Position numbers and translations under genes: made by a program. The notes beneath the pieces are model-generated. The model saw nothing but the letters and a program-made list of their open reading frames with translations. It did not search any database and was not told the DNA's origin. From positions 17,329-81,328 of the forward strand of contig DASVEF010000255.1 in NCBI GenBank assembly GCA_036380715.1: a stretch of 64,000 nt of DNA, given 5' to 3'. The DNA is from UBA5704 sp036380715. Its GTDB lineage: Bacteria; Acidobacteriota; Thermoanaerobaculia; Multivoradales; UBA5704. This document shows positions 52,347 to 61,336 of this stretch, one piece after another (the first letter of the stretch is position 1; the number at the start of each line of letters is the position of its first letter).

Positions 52347-53831
52347 CTACCGGCAGATCTTGGTCTTCTTGGCGCAGGCGCCCGAGCAGCACTGCGAGTT
52401 GGTGCTGCAGGCGGTGCCGCCGGGCAGGCAGGAGCCGCCGCCGCCCGAGCAGGTGCTGCTCTCCTTGCCGCCGATCGAGGTCAGGCCGGAGTTGTTCGGG
52501 TCGAGCCAGGAGGAGAGGCCGGCCGTCCAGGAGACGGAGAGCTTGCCGAACTCGTCCCAGCCGCCGGAGCAGTCCGCCGTGCCGCCGTGGAGCTGGCCGA
52601 CGATCTGGTGATTCGCGTTGAACAGCGGACAGCCCGAGGAGCCGCCCTCGGTGGTGCCGACGTCCCAGCCGACGATCCGCCAGTGATCGTTGCCCCAGCC
52701 GCCGCTGAAGCCACCGCCGTCCTGGACCGCGTCGTTCTCGAAGCTGATCTTCTTGGCGGCGCCGGTCGGGTGATGGATCGCCACCGCGCTGGCCGGCGCG
52801 CTGGCCGAGCGGCTGAAGCCGGCGTAGTAGACGTTGTAGGCGGAATTGGGCGCGCTGTTGAGCTCCAGCAGGGTGAAGTCCGAGCTCGAGTTGGTGGCGC
52901 GCAGGCTCGAGCCGGTCGAGGTCTGGTTCGTCGGCGCGTTGCTGCCGCCGCAGGTGGAGTTCTCGTAGTTCCAGTAGAAGACCATGCCGGCCGCGGTCTG
53001 GCTGCGGCTGACGCAGTGGGCCGCGGTCAGGAAGAGGTTCCGGCAGTCCTGGCGCGCGTTGTTGATCAGGCTGCCCGTGCAGAGATAGCGGCCGTCATAG
53101 GTGCGCGCCACGGCCCGCTTGTCCGCCTGCCACTGGCTCCCCACGGAGCAGTTGACGTCCACCTCGCAGGCGCCCAGCCCGCCGCCCACCCACTGGATGG
53201 TGTCGAGCGAGGTGCGCAGGCCGTTGCGGAACGGCACCCGGTCGAAGCGGTTGAAGTCCCGGTAGCCGTGGGAGACCGACTCGACCTCCAGCGTCGGATC
53301 CCAGGCCACCACGGCCGGGGCGTAGAGCTCGATCACGGCCGAATCGCCGGGGATCGCGGGGCTGCCGAAGCGGCGCTCGCGGTTGTTGATCGCCGACGTG
53401 TACGGTCCGTCCTGGTAGTCGCGGTCGACCGAATAGAAGCGCAGCTCCGCGCCGGGCGGCAGGGAGACGTGGCTGAGCATGAAGCTGACGAAGACGGCGC
53501 CGGGCGAGGTGACGCGCAGCCGCCAGAGGGTCCCGCCGTCGGGCAGAGTCTCGCGGGTCCCGTCCTGCAGCCCGAGGTGCAGCGGCACCGGATCGGCGAC
53601 CCGGAAGGGAACGCGGGTCGCGTCCGTGCTCCGGGTGCTCAGCTCGTCCTCGAACTTCAGGTACTCGACGTCCACGAAGCCCAGGAAGTGGTGCTCGATG
53701 CGTTCGTCCGACAGGACGCTCTGGGAGAAGCTGACGGGACGGGCGCCGGAGGCGGCCTGGAGGGGGAGCGTCGAGGCCAGGAGCGCGAGGGTTGCCACGG
53801 CCAGCCGCAGCCAGGGACGGGTTGACGTCAT
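52347..53831 (-). CDS. Secreted trypsin-like serine endopeptidase with Cys-rich tail
   Basis: 494 residues with a signal peptide (to about 27). An N-terminal propeptide-like beta domain (about 30-200) precedes a chymotrypsin-fold protease. LTAAHCVS carries the His, SSDFTLLEL the Asp and TEGGSSGCPLF the Ser. The pattern, including the CEVDVNCS start and IHHPTGAAKKIS, matches the lysyl-endopeptidase-like S1 group. The last ~30 residues have six Cys in a knottin-like spacing (CLPGGTACSTNSQCCSGAC), possibly for cell-surface binding. Expected to be extracellular. Confidence 0.92.
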   Translation of the reverse strand: MTSTRPWLRLAVATLALLASTLPLQAASGARPVSFSQSVLSDERIEHHFLGFVDVEYLKFEDELSTRSTDATRVPFRVADPVPLHLGLQDGTRETLPDGGTLWRLRVTSPGAVFVSFMLSHVSLPPGAELRFYSVDRDYQDGPYTSAINNRERRFGSPAIPGDSAVIELYAPAVVAWDPTLEVESVSHGYRDFNRFDRVPFRNGLRTSLDTIQWVGGGLGACEVDVNCSVGSQWQADKRAVARTYDGRYLCTGSLINNARQDCRNLFLTAAHCVSRSQTAAGMVFYWNYENSTCGGSNAPTNQTSTGSSLRATNSSSDFTLLELNSAPNSAYNVYYAGFSRSASAPASAVAIHHPTGAAKKISFENDAVQDGGGFSGGWGNDHWRIVGWDVGTTEGGSSGCPLFNANHQIVGQLHGGTADCSGGWDEFGKLSVSWTAGLSSWLDPNNSGLTSIGGKESSTCSGGGGSCLPGGTACSTNSQCCSGACAKKTKICR

Positions 53832-54065
53832 CGTCGTCCTCCTATAGCGAGATCGGTCTTGTCTTCGCCTGCAAAGGCGAATTGTACATTATTTAGAGTG
53901 CTTTCCGGAGCGGAATTGTGACGCCGGCGTCTCGGTCTGACCCTCTCGCCTCACTTCTTTGTGTTGAAGGCCTCCGACGGTTCCCCCTGGACTCAGGCTA
54001 GACTACGCCGCGCTCAGGACCCGACCGGCGGTCCATCCATTATTCACTACGAGAGGAGAGTATCC

Positions 54066-54572
54066 ATGAGCAGCCAGTCCAATCCCCTGGAGCTGCTGGG
54101 GAGATATGCCAGGTCCGTGGACCACATCGCGGTCGCGGTCAACGATCTCGAAGAGTCCATCAACTTCTATAGCAAGGTGCTCGGCTTCCAGCTCCACGAG
54201 CGCCGCCGGACCGAGGGCAAGGCCACGGCCATGGTCTCGGCCGTGATGAAGGCCGGCCCGATCACCGTGGTGCTCCTCCAGGGCACCTCGCCCGACTCCC
54301 AGGTCTCCAAGTACGTCGACAACTATGGGCCGGGCGTCCAGCACATCGCCATCGAGGTGGAGAACCTGCCCCAGGTGGCCGAGGACCTCAAGAAGGCGGG
54401 CCTGGAGTTCGACACCACGGTCATCAGCAGCCCGGGCCTGCGCCAGATCTTCACCCACCGCGAGCCGAATTCGGGCATGATGTTCGAGCTGATCGAGAGG
54501 ATGGGCGGCGACTTCTCGGACGAGAGCGTGCAGAACCTGTTCGAGCAACTGGAGCGGAAGGACACCTTCTGA
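54066..54572 (+). CDS. VOC-family (glyoxalase-fold) protein
   Basis: 168 residues from ATG 54066 (GAGGAGAG upstream). Two beta-alpha-beta-beta-beta halves: VDHIAVAVNDLEESINFYSKVLGF (metal H19) and GPGVQHIAIEVENLPQVAEDLKKAG (second H), ending REPNSGMMFELIER (metal E). It resembles the C-terminal half of hydroxyphenylpyruvate dioxygenase or methylmalonyl-CoA epimerase, and could be a dioxygenase, epimerase or isomerase. It heads a four-gene operon with an aminotransferase, a dehydrogenase and a 2-oxoglutarate oxygenase. Confidence 0.85.
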   Translation: MSSQSNPLELLGRYARSVDHIAVAVNDLEESINFYSKVLGFQLHERRRTEGKATAMVSAVMKAGPITVVLLQGTSPDSQVSKYVDNYGPGVQHIAIEVENLPQVAEDLKKAGLEFDTTVISSPGLRQIFTHREPNSGMMFELIERMGGDFSDESVQNLFEQLERKDTF

Positions 54573-54580
54573 TCCCGGGC

Positions 54581-55903
54581 ATGGACATCGAGCTCAAGAG
54601 CTGCTTCGGCGACCCGCTGCTGGAGGTGATGAACTTCCTCAACGAGGTCGTGCTGCGTTATCCCGAGGCGATCTCCTTCGCTCCGGGGCGGCCGGCGGAG
54701 CGCCACTTCGACGTGGAGCGGAGCCTCGCCAAAGCTCCGCTCTACGTGGAGCACCGCGCCGCGGCCACCGGCTGGTCCCCCCTCGCCGTCTGGAACGACC
54801 TGGGGCAGTACAACCGCACCAACGGCATCGTCAACGACCTCATCGCGAAGCAGCTCGAGCTCGACGAGGGGATCCGCGTCCGCCCCGAGTCGATCGTCGT
54901 GACCCACGGCTGCCAGGAGGGGATGACCATCCTCCTCCTCGGGCTGTTCGAGCCCGCCCGCGACGTCCTGCTGGTGAGCGATCCGACCTACATCGGCATT
55001 ACCGGCCTCGCCGACATCGTGGGCATCGAGATGGTCCCGGTGCCCACGGGCGAGGAGGGGCTCGATCCGCGGGCGGTGGCCGACGCCGTCGACGGCGTGC
55101 TGCGGTCGGGCCGGCGGCCGCGGGCCCTCTACGACATCCCGGACTTCAACAACCCGCTGGGCACCCGGATGCCGCTGGAGACCCGCCGCGAGCTGCTCGC
55201 CGTGCTGCACGAGCGCGGCGTGCTGCTGTTCGAGGACAACCCCTACGGGATGTTCTCCTACGACGGCGATCCGCTGCCGACCCTGAAGTCGATGGACGAG
55301 CACGGCGTGGTGATCTACCTGGGCAGTTTCTCGAAGACCCTCTATCCCGGCCTGCGCGCCGGCTACCTGATTGCCGACCAGCAGGTCGTGTCCCCCTCCG
55401 GGCACCGCACGTCGCTGGCCGCCGAGCTGTCCAAGGTCAAGAGCCTGACGACCGTGACCACCTCGCCGGTGGTGCAGGCCGTGGTGGGTGCCCTGCTGCT
55501 GGAGCACGGCGGCTCGCTGCGCGGGCTGGTGAGCGGCAAGATCCCGTTCTACAAGGCCAACCGCGACCGCATGCTCGCCAGCCTGGAGGAGAGCCTGGGC
55601 GGGCTCGACGGCGTGCGCTGGAACCGGCCGGCGGGCGGCTTCTTCCTCACCGTCAACCTGCCGTTCGAATTCGACGACGAGTGCCTCCAGGCCTGCGCGC
55701 GCGATTACGGGGTCATCGTCTGCCCGATGCCCTACTTCTCCCTGACCCGGGGGCGGGAGCGGCAGGTCCGGCTCTCGTTCAGCTACGTGACCGAGGCGCA
55801 GATCGAGGAGGGGATCGGCCGGTTCGCGCGGTTTGTGCGGGACCGGATCGCCCAGGGAGAGGCGCCGCTTCTCCGGGCGGCCGGATCGGCGTCGTCATCG
55901 TGA
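54581..55903 (+). CDS. Fold-type I aminotransferase (class I/II, MocR-like catalytic domain)
   Basis: 440 residues. PLP motifs: HGCQEGMTILLL, DPTYIGI, DIPDFNNPLGTRM (N190/N191 region), FEDNPYG (D219) and SFSKTLYPGLRAGY with K252 as Schiff-base lysine. It has no GntR DNA-binding domain, so it is an enzyme and not a MocR regulator. It resembles 2-aminoadipate/valine-pyruvate aminotransferase-like enzymes such as those in amino-acid-derived natural product pathways. It starts 8 bases after the VOC gene. Confidence 0.88.
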   Translation: MDIELKSCFGDPLLEVMNFLNEVVLRYPEAISFAPGRPAERHFDVERSLAKAPLYVEHRAAATGWSPLAVWNDLGQYNRTNGIVNDLIAKQLELDEGIRVRPESIVVTHGCQEGMTILLLGLFEPARDVLLVSDPTYIGITGLADIVGIEMVPVPTGEEGLDPRAVADAVDGVLRSGRRPRALYDIPDFNNPLGTRMPLETRRELLAVLHERGVLLFEDNPYGMFSYDGDPLPTLKSMDEHGVVIYLGSFSKTLYPGLRAGYLIADQQVVSPSGHRTSLAAELSKVKSLTTVTTSPVVQAVVGALLLEHGGSLRGLVSGKIPFYKANRDRMLASLEESLGGLDGVRWNRPAGGFFLTVNLPFEFDDECLQACARDYGVIVCPMPYFSLTRGRERQVRLSFSYVTEAQIEEGIGRFARFVRDRIAQGEAPLLRAAGSASSS

Positions 55904-56946
55904 GGACCGTCCCCGCCGCCGCGCTCGACCGCGCCATGCGCTCGGCCCTGCTGCGGCGGGGGCTCTCCGAAGAGCACGCGGGCTATGTGGCCGACGGCCT
56001 GCTGGAGGCCTCCCTGCGCGGCGTCGACACCCACGGCGTCCGTCTGTTCCGGACCTATCTCGCGGAGCTGGACGGCGGCCGGAGCAAGGCCCGGCCGGAG
56101 ATGGCCTGGCACGCCGGCTCTCCGGCGACCCGGATTCTCGATGCCGGGCACGCCCTGGGCCTGGTGGCCGGGCGGGTGGCCTGCGGCGAGGCGGTCCGGC
56201 TGGCGCGCGAGCAAGGCGTGGGGACGGTCGTGGTGCGCAACTCGAACCACTTCGGCGCCGCTTCCGTCTACACTCTGTCCATGGCCCGCGAGGGGATGCT
56301 CGGCCTGTCGTTCACCAACAGCGACGCCCTGGTGGCTCCCTGGAGCGGCGTGCGCCCCCTGTTCGGCACCAACCCGATCTCCATGGCGGTCCGCGGCGAG
56401 GGGGACGACCTGTTCTGCGCCGATTTCGCTACCAGCCAGGTCTCCTACTCCAAGGTGAAGCACCATAGAGAGCAGGGGGCGCCTCTCGCGCCCGGCTGGG
56501 CCATCACCGCGGAAGGGCAGGACGCCGCGTCCGCGGACGGGCCGCCGGGAGACATCGCGGCGCTCCAGCCGCTCGGCGGCCACAAGGGGCAGTGCCTGGG
56601 GATGATGGTCGAGATCCTGTGCGCTCTGCTCGCCGGCATGCCGCTCGACCACGAGCTGACGCACCTCTACGTCGAGCCGTTCGACGAGCCCCGGCGGGTG
56701 GCCCACCTCTTCGTGGCGCTCGACGTGGCGGCGTTCCAGGCGCCGGAAATGTTTCGCGCCGCCTTGAGCGGGCTAATACGCTGTGTGCGGGAGCAGCCGG
56801 CGGTGGCGGGCGAGCGGGTGATCGCGCCGGGCGACCTGGAGAGCGCGACCGCGGCCGAGCGCCGGGTGAGCGGCATCCCCCTGAGCGACGACGAGCTCGC
56901 CTTCTTCGAGAGCATCGACCTGATTCCGATGGAGAGCACGACATGA
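55900..56946 (+). CDS. LDH2/malate-type NAD(P)-dependent dehydrogenase
   Basis: 348 residues from GTG 55900 (GTGA overlap). Family motifs: GVDTHGVRLFRTYLAEL, RNSNHFGAASVYTLSMA, FGTNPISMAV and LGGHKGQCLGMMVEILCALL. This fold (ureidoglycolate, 2,3-diketo-gulonate or sulfolactate dehydrogenase type) reduces 2-oxo acids to hydroxy acids or acts on cyclic imines. With the aminotransferase it could interconvert keto, amino and hydroxy forms of one backbone. Confidence 0.88.
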   Translation: MRTVPAAALDRAMRSALLRRGLSEEHAGYVADGLLEASLRGVDTHGVRLFRTYLAELDGGRSKARPEMAWHAGSPATRILDAGHALGLVAGRVACGEAVRLAREQGVGTVVVRNSNHFGAASVYTLSMAREGMLGLSFTNSDALVAPWSGVRPLFGTNPISMAVRGEGDDLFCADFATSQVSYSKVKHHREQGAPLAPGWAITAEGQDAASADGPPGDIAALQPLGGHKGQCLGMMVEILCALLAGMPLDHELTHLYVEPFDEPRRVAHLFVALDVAAFQAPEMFRAALSGLIRCVREQPAVAGERVIAPGDLESATAAERRVSGIPLSDDELAFFESIDLIPMESTT

Positions 56947-58001
56947 GCAACCCGGAAGAGAGCAGCCGGCCGAGCCTGCGCAAGCTCGGCGTTCCCGTCC
57001 GGCGGGCGGTCAGCCTGTCGCAGCAGGACCTCGTACAGATGGAGCCCATGAACGAGACCGGCCTGCCGCTGGTGATCCGGCCCACGATCTCCGGGGTCGA
57101 TCTGGCGGGCTGGGCCGAGAACAACCGCGAGCTGCTCACCCGCGAGCTGGAGAAGCACGGCGGCATCCTGTTCCGCGGCTTCGACATCCCGCAGATCGAC
57201 AGGTTCGAGCTCGTGGTCCGCGCCATCTCCGGCGAGCTGCTGGAGTACAAAGAGCGCTCCTCGCCGCGCCACGCGGTCAGCGGCCGGATCTACACCTCGA
57301 CCGACTATCCGCCCGAGCACCCGATCTTCCTGCACAACGAGAACTCCTACCAGGCCGTCTGGCCGCGCCGGATCTTCTTCTACTGTGCCAAGGCGGCGGA
57401 AGTCGGGGGCGAGACCCCGATCGCGGACGTCCGCAAGATTTACCGGCGGGTCGACTCCGAGGTGCGCGACCGCTTCATCGCCAGGAAATGGATGGTGGTG
57501 CGCAACTACGGCGACGGCTTCGGCCTCCCCTGGCAGACGGTCTACCAGACCGAGGACAAGGCCGAGGTCGAGGCCCACTGCCGCAGGAGCGGCATCGACT
57601 TCGAATGGAAGGACGGCAACCGCCTGCGCACCCGCGCGGTGCGCAACGCCGTGGCGCGGCATCCGCAGACCAACGAGCTGTGCTGGTTCAACCACGCCAC
57701 GTTCTTTCACGTCACCACGCTGGAGCCGGCGATCCGCGAAGCCCTGCTGGAGGAGTTCGACGAGGAGGATCTGCCGACCAACACCTACTACGGCGACGGC
57801 AGCCCGATCGAGCCGGACGTGCTCGACCACCTGCGCGCCTGCTATCACGCGGAGACGATCAGCTTCCCGTGGCAGGAGGGCGACCTGGCCATGCTGGACA
57901 ACATGATGGTGGCCCACGGCCGCGCCCCCTTCAAAGGCGAGCGCAAGACTCTCGTCGGCATGTCGCACCCGACGAGCTGGAACGACGTGCCGCCGCTGTG
58001 A
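56943..58001 (+). CDS. TauD/SyrP-like Fe(II)/2-oxoglutarate oxygenase
   Basis: 352 residues from ATG 56943 (ATGA overlap). The metal triad is H131 and E133 in FLHNENS and H325 in DNMMVAHGRAPF. RILFRGFDI-type N-terminal features (GGILFRGFDIPQ), the GGETPIADVRKIYRRV helix and the C-terminal RKTLVG arginine for 2-oxoglutarate are typical of the TauD/SyrP/AmbD group, which hydroxylates amino acids in secondary metabolism. It is the last gene of the operon and is followed by a hairpin. Confidence 0.92.
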   Translation: MSNPEESSRPSLRKLGVPVRRAVSLSQQDLVQMEPMNETGLPLVIRPTISGVDLAGWAENNRELLTRELEKHGGILFRGFDIPQIDRFELVVRAISGELLEYKERSSPRHAVSGRIYTSTDYPPEHPIFLHNENSYQAVWPRRIFFYCAKAAEVGGETPIADVRKIYRRVDSEVRDRFIARKWMVVRNYGDGFGLPWQTVYQTEDKAEVEAHCRRSGIDFEWKDGNRLRTRAVRNAVARHPQTNELCWFNHATFFHVTTLEPAIREALLEEFDEEDLPTNTYYGDGSPIEPDVLDHLRACYHAETISFPWQEGDLAMLDNMMVAHGRAPFKGERKTLVGMSHPTSWNDVPPL

Positions 58002-58020
58002 GAGGGTGAGGCACCCCGGT

Positions 58021-58044
58021 GAGACGCCCCGACTGGGGTGTCTC
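58021..58044. terminator. Hairpin between convergent operon end and kinase end
   Basis: GAGACGCCCC and GGGGTGTCTC pair over 10 positions (one G-T) around a 4-base loop. It lies 20 bases after the oxygenase stop and touches the histidine kinase stop on the other strand, so it can end both transcripts. Confidence 0.7.
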
Positions 58045-59225
58045 TACACCTGCGCTTCGGGGGGATCGAGGACGGTGAAGTAGAAGGTCGTGCCCTCGCC
58101 GGGCTCGCTCTCCAGCCAGATGCGGCCGCTCATCTGGTCGACGGCTTCGCGGGCGATGGCGAGGCCGAGGCCGGTGCCGTCGGCGATGTCGGGATGGGCG
58201 CGCACGAACTGCTCGAAGACGGCTTCCTGCATCGCCTTGGGGATGCCGATCCCGTTGTCCGCCACCGAGATCCGCCAGAAACCGCCGTCCTCGCGCTGGA
58301 CGTTGACGCGCACCCAGCGGTCTTTCTTGGCGGAGTCCGAGTACTTGACGGCGTTGCCGATCAGGTTGATCAGCGCCAGCTCCACCCGCGTGGCGTCGAC
58401 CTGGACGTCGGGCACGGTCTCCTGCGCCTCGATCCGGATCCCCTTCTCTTCGGCCATGCCGCGCGTTTCGGACAGGGTCTCCTCCAGCAGCGCGCGCAGC
58501 GAGAGCCGCCGTCCCTGCGCCGACTCTTCGCTCCCCTGCGCGATGGCCAGCGCGTGGACGTCGTCCGCCACCCCCTTGATGCGCTGCAGCGTGTTCTGGA
58601 GGATGCGCAGCATCTTGTCGCGCAGCTCGGGGTCTTTCGCGGCCCCGTCCTGGGAGAGGAGATAGAGGGCCGACTCGGCCGCGCCCAGCCGGTTGCGCAG
58701 CTCGTGCGCGAGCTCGCGGCCGAAGCTGCCGAGCAGGCGCGCCCGCTCCCGGCGGTCGCGGAAGCCCTCTTCGCGGAAAGTCGTGGCCGTGATCGAGGTG
58801 ATCGACATCAGCGCTTGATAGAGGCGCTCCGCCACCTCGATGGCATAGTCGGCCGGCACCTGGCGGCCGAAGCTCCGGGCTTCCTCGCGCAACGCGTCGT
58901 AAAGGATCTGCCCGAGGATCTCGAACTCCGCCAGGATCTCGTCGATGTCATAGCCCTGCTCGCGCCGCAGCTTCGCGAGCTTGCCGAGCTCGAAGGTCAC
59001 CGCGTCCCGGGCCGCCAGCGAGCCGCCGGAGCAAAGATAGTCGGAGACTGCCTTCAGGACCTCCGGGATGTGGTTGAGCAGGGTCTCCGACGGGAAGATG
59101 CGCCGCGGGTGGACGTCCAGGCGCTCGATGAGCCGGTCCAGCCACAGACGCGTCAGCTCCGCCGACCGGCGATGCAGCTCGGCTCCGAGGTAGGCTTCCA
59201 GCGCCTGCACTTCGTTGCGGTTCAT
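58044..59225 (-). CDS. Cytoplasmic histidine kinase with RsbR-like N-terminal domain
   Basis: 393 residues from ATG 59225 (GAGGAGG 5 upstream). Residues 1-165 form an all-helical RsbRD-type domain (LTRLWLDRLIERLDVHP, YDIDEILAEFEILGQILYDAL) of the kind that senses ligands in stress regulators. HisKA follows with H in LLGSFGRELAHELRNRLG, then HATPase with N (INLIGNAVKYSD), G1 (VADNGIGIPK) and G2 (GTGLGLAIAREAV) boxes. No membrane helix and no response regulator gene are nearby, so it is an orphan kinase. Confidence 0.92.
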   Translation of the reverse strand: MNRNEVQALEAYLGAELHRRSAELTRLWLDRLIERLDVHPRRIFPSETLLNHIPEVLKAVSDYLCSGGSLAARDAVTFELGKLAKLRREQGYDIDEILAEFEILGQILYDALREEARSFGRQVPADYAIEVAERLYQALMSITSITATTFREEGFRDRRERARLLGSFGRELAHELRNRLGAAESALYLLSQDGAAKDPELRDKMLRILQNTLQRIKGVADDVHALAIAQGSEESAQGRRLSLRALLEETLSETRGMAEEKGIRIEAQETVPDVQVDATRVELALINLIGNAVKYSDSAKKDRWVRVNVQREDGGFWRISVADNGIGIPKAMQEAVFEQFVRAHPDIADGTGLGLAIAREAVDQMSGRIWLESEPGEGTTFYFTVLDPPEAQV

Positions 59226-59374
59226 CAGTCCTCCTCGGCCGGCCGGCCGCGCCCAATCGAGATCCGCCATGCGCTACTCCCTGGCGGAAATCCCGCCCTT
59301 CGGTGTTTCCTGCCGATCCCCTTGTCTCCGGGAGCCGGCACAGATGGAAATGGGAATTGGATTATACCCTGGCG

Positions 59375-60028
59375 CTAGTCGTAACGCGAGCGGCGGACGT
59401 GCTGGCGCAGGCCGTGGAGGATCCAGGGGAGCGTCTCGGCCGTGGCGCGGTCCATGGCCCAGCGGGGGGCGCTGCCGCCCGGGTCGGTGTAGATGCGGCA
59501 GACGGCCAGGGTGCGGCTCTTGGAGAGGGCGGTCAGGGTCCAGGAGCCGCGGTGGCCGGCGATGTTGCCCGAGCCCGGCACATAGTCCCAGACCGTGCGC
59601 CAGATCTTTCCCTGAGCAGTCTCCTCGACGCGGCTGGTGGCGCGGATCTCGTAGCGGCGCTCGCCCAACGGGAAGGGGAGCACCATCCGCTGCCGGCTCA
59701 GCACCGATCCGTCAGGCTGCCGGCGGGCGTCCGACCCCTCCAGGAAGGGCATGAACTCCTCCCAGTGCGCGTAGTCGGTCAGCGCCCGGTGGACGCGCTC
59801 TGGAGGAGCCTCGATCACGCCGCGGGCGATCCCCTCCTGGGGCAGGTCCTCGCCGGCCACCTCCATCGCCACCGTGACCTCGCCGGTGGGGGTCCGGACG
59901 ACCTTGCCGGGCGCGTCGGCCCGCGCGGCGGCCGCCAGGAGGAGGGCCAGGAAGAAGGCGAGAAACAGAGCGTCCAGCTTCCCGCGGAACGGCCGTTGCA
60001 AGCCTGGAGGGGTCATGTCAGTGCTCAT
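59375..60028 (-). CDS. START/SRPBCC-fold exported protein
   Basis: 217 residues. A single N-terminal hydrophobic segment (LFLAFFLALLLAAAARADA) looks like a signal peptide. The rest is a START-like lipid-binding fold: GVIEAPPERVHRALTDYAHWEEFMPFLE, YEIRATSRVEE and GSWTLTALSKSRTLAVCRIYTDPGG. It probably binds a hydrophobic ligand in the periplasm. Its start overlaps that of the divergent DUF72 gene by 14 bases, so the two share a promoter region. Confidence 0.85.
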   Translation of the reverse strand: MSTDMTPPGLQRPFRGKLDALFLAFFLALLLAAAARADAPGKVVRTPTGEVTVAMEVAGEDLPQEGIARGVIEAPPERVHRALTDYAHWEEFMPFLEGSDARRQPDGSVLSRQRMVLPFPLGERRYEIRATSRVEETAQGKIWRTVWDYVPGSGNIAGHRGSWTLTALSKSRTLAVCRIYTDPGGSAPRWAMDRATAETLPWILHGLRQHVRRSRYD

Positions 60029-60800
60029 CGGGACCTCGGGGTGGCAGTACAGGCACTGGGACGGGTCATTCTATCCCTCCGACCTCCTCAAGAGCGCCCA
60101 GCTCGCCTACTACGCCGAACGCTTCCGGATTGTGGAGGTCAACTTCACGTTCTACCGCCTGCCGGAGGCGTCGGCCTTCCGGAGCTGGGCCGAACAGAGC
60201 CCGGCGGACTTCCTCTTTGATATAAAAGCCAGCAAATTCCTCACGCATTTCAAGAAGCTGAAAGACCCGGAGGAGCCGGTCGAGCGGCTGATGTCCCGCG
60301 CGAGCGAGCTGGGGGCCAAGCTCGGGCCGGTCCTCCTCCAACTCCCGCCCAACATGCACCGCAACGAGGATCGCCTGGACCGCGCCCTGGAGCTGCTCTG
60401 CCAGAAGGCCCGGGTCGCGGTCGAATTCCGCCACGACTCCTGGTATACGGACAGCGTGCGGGAGGTGCTGGAGAGGCGCGGCGCCGCCCTCTGCCTGGCC
60501 GACCGCGGAGCGCGGATGATCACTCCGGAGTGGCGGACGGCCGATTGGGGCTATCTCCGCTTCCACGGCGGCGCGGACGCGCCGCCGGGCTGCTATGACC
60601 GGGCGACGCTGGATGCCCGGGCGGAGATGACCGCCGCTCTCTGGGGGCCGGAGGCGGAGGTCCACGTGTTCTTCAACAACGACTGGCACCGCTGCGCGCT
60701 GCGCGACGCCGGCTGGTTCGCGCAGGCCGCCGCGCGGCTGGGCCTCCCGGTGAGCCGGGTGCCGCCGCCCGAGCAGATCTTGGTCACCACGTCTACATAA
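60015..60800 (+). CDS. DUF72-family (YecE-like) TIM-barrel protein
   Basis: 261 residues from ATG 60015 (GGAGGGG upstream). Family signature: LIGTSGWQYRHWDGSFYP, VEVNFTFYRLPEASAFRSWAEQSPADFLFDIKASKFLTHFKKL, LLQLPPNMHRN, VAVEFRHDSW, RFHGGADAPPGCYD and VFFNNDWH. It is cytoplasmic and of unknown biochemical role; some members are linked to DNA repair or uric-acid-like metabolism without proof. Confidence 0.93.
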   Translation: MSVLIGTSGWQYRHWDGSFYPSDLLKSAQLAYYAERFRIVEVNFTFYRLPEASAFRSWAEQSPADFLFDIKASKFLTHFKKLKDPEEPVERLMSRASELGAKLGPVLLQLPPNMHRNEDRLDRALELLCQKARVAVEFRHDSWYTDSVREVLERRGAALCLADRGARMITPEWRTADWGYLRFHGGADAPPGCYDRATLDARAEMTAALWGPEAEVHVFFNNDWHRCALRDAGWFAQAAARLGLPVSRVPPPEQILVTTST

Positions 60801-60895
60801 CCCTGCTCGGGCGCCGAGATCTGCCCATCAGGTACAGCGATGTCCTGTAGACTAGCGCCATAATGTCCTGAAGAAGCGTCGAGGGAGAGCCAACG

Positions 60896-61336
60896 GTGCT
60901 CCTCTATCTGGATCTCAACTGCTTCAACCGGCCTTTCGATGACCAGGATCAGCAGCGTATCGCGCTGGAGACAGCGGCCGTTTTCTCCATCCTGCAGCGG
61001 CTCATCGAAGGCTTGGACCAACTGGCCTGGTCAGAGGCTCTGGATTTCGAGAACGCCCAGCACCCGCTGCCGGATCGCCGTACAGAGATCGGTAGCTGGA
61101 GTCGGCGTGCGCGTGTCAGAATCAGGATTGACGAGCAGGTGGCGGCGCGAACAGAGTGGCTGCATGCCGCAGGTCTTGCGCCACTCGACGCCACTCATCT
61201 CGCGTGCGCCGAAGCGGGTGTCTGTGCCTGCTTGATTACCTGCGACGATCGGTTCATCCGGCGAGCTCGCCGGACAAACACTCAAGTTGTGGTGAAGAAC
61301 CCGGTCGAGTATCTGGAGGATCTGAAACATGGCTAA
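60896..61336 (+). CDS. PIN-domain-like protein (possible toxin)
   Basis: 146 residues from GTG 60896. LLYLDLNCFNRPFDDQ (D6) opens a PIN fold; TAAVFSILQRL, PLDATHLACAEAGVCACLITCDDRFIRRARR (D residues) and the terminal NPVEYLEDL complete it. This is the YLDxNxFNRPFDD subgroup, often paired with a small neighbour. It overlaps the next gene by 8 bases, so they are coupled and may form a toxin-antitoxin pair. Confidence 0.78.
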   Translation: MLLYLDLNCFNRPFDDQDQQRIALETAAVFSILQRLIEGLDQLAWSEALDFENAQHPLPDRRTEIGSWSRRARVRIRIDEQVAARTEWLHAAGLAPLDATHLACAEAGVCACLITCDDRFIRRARRTNTQVVVKNPVEYLEDLKHG

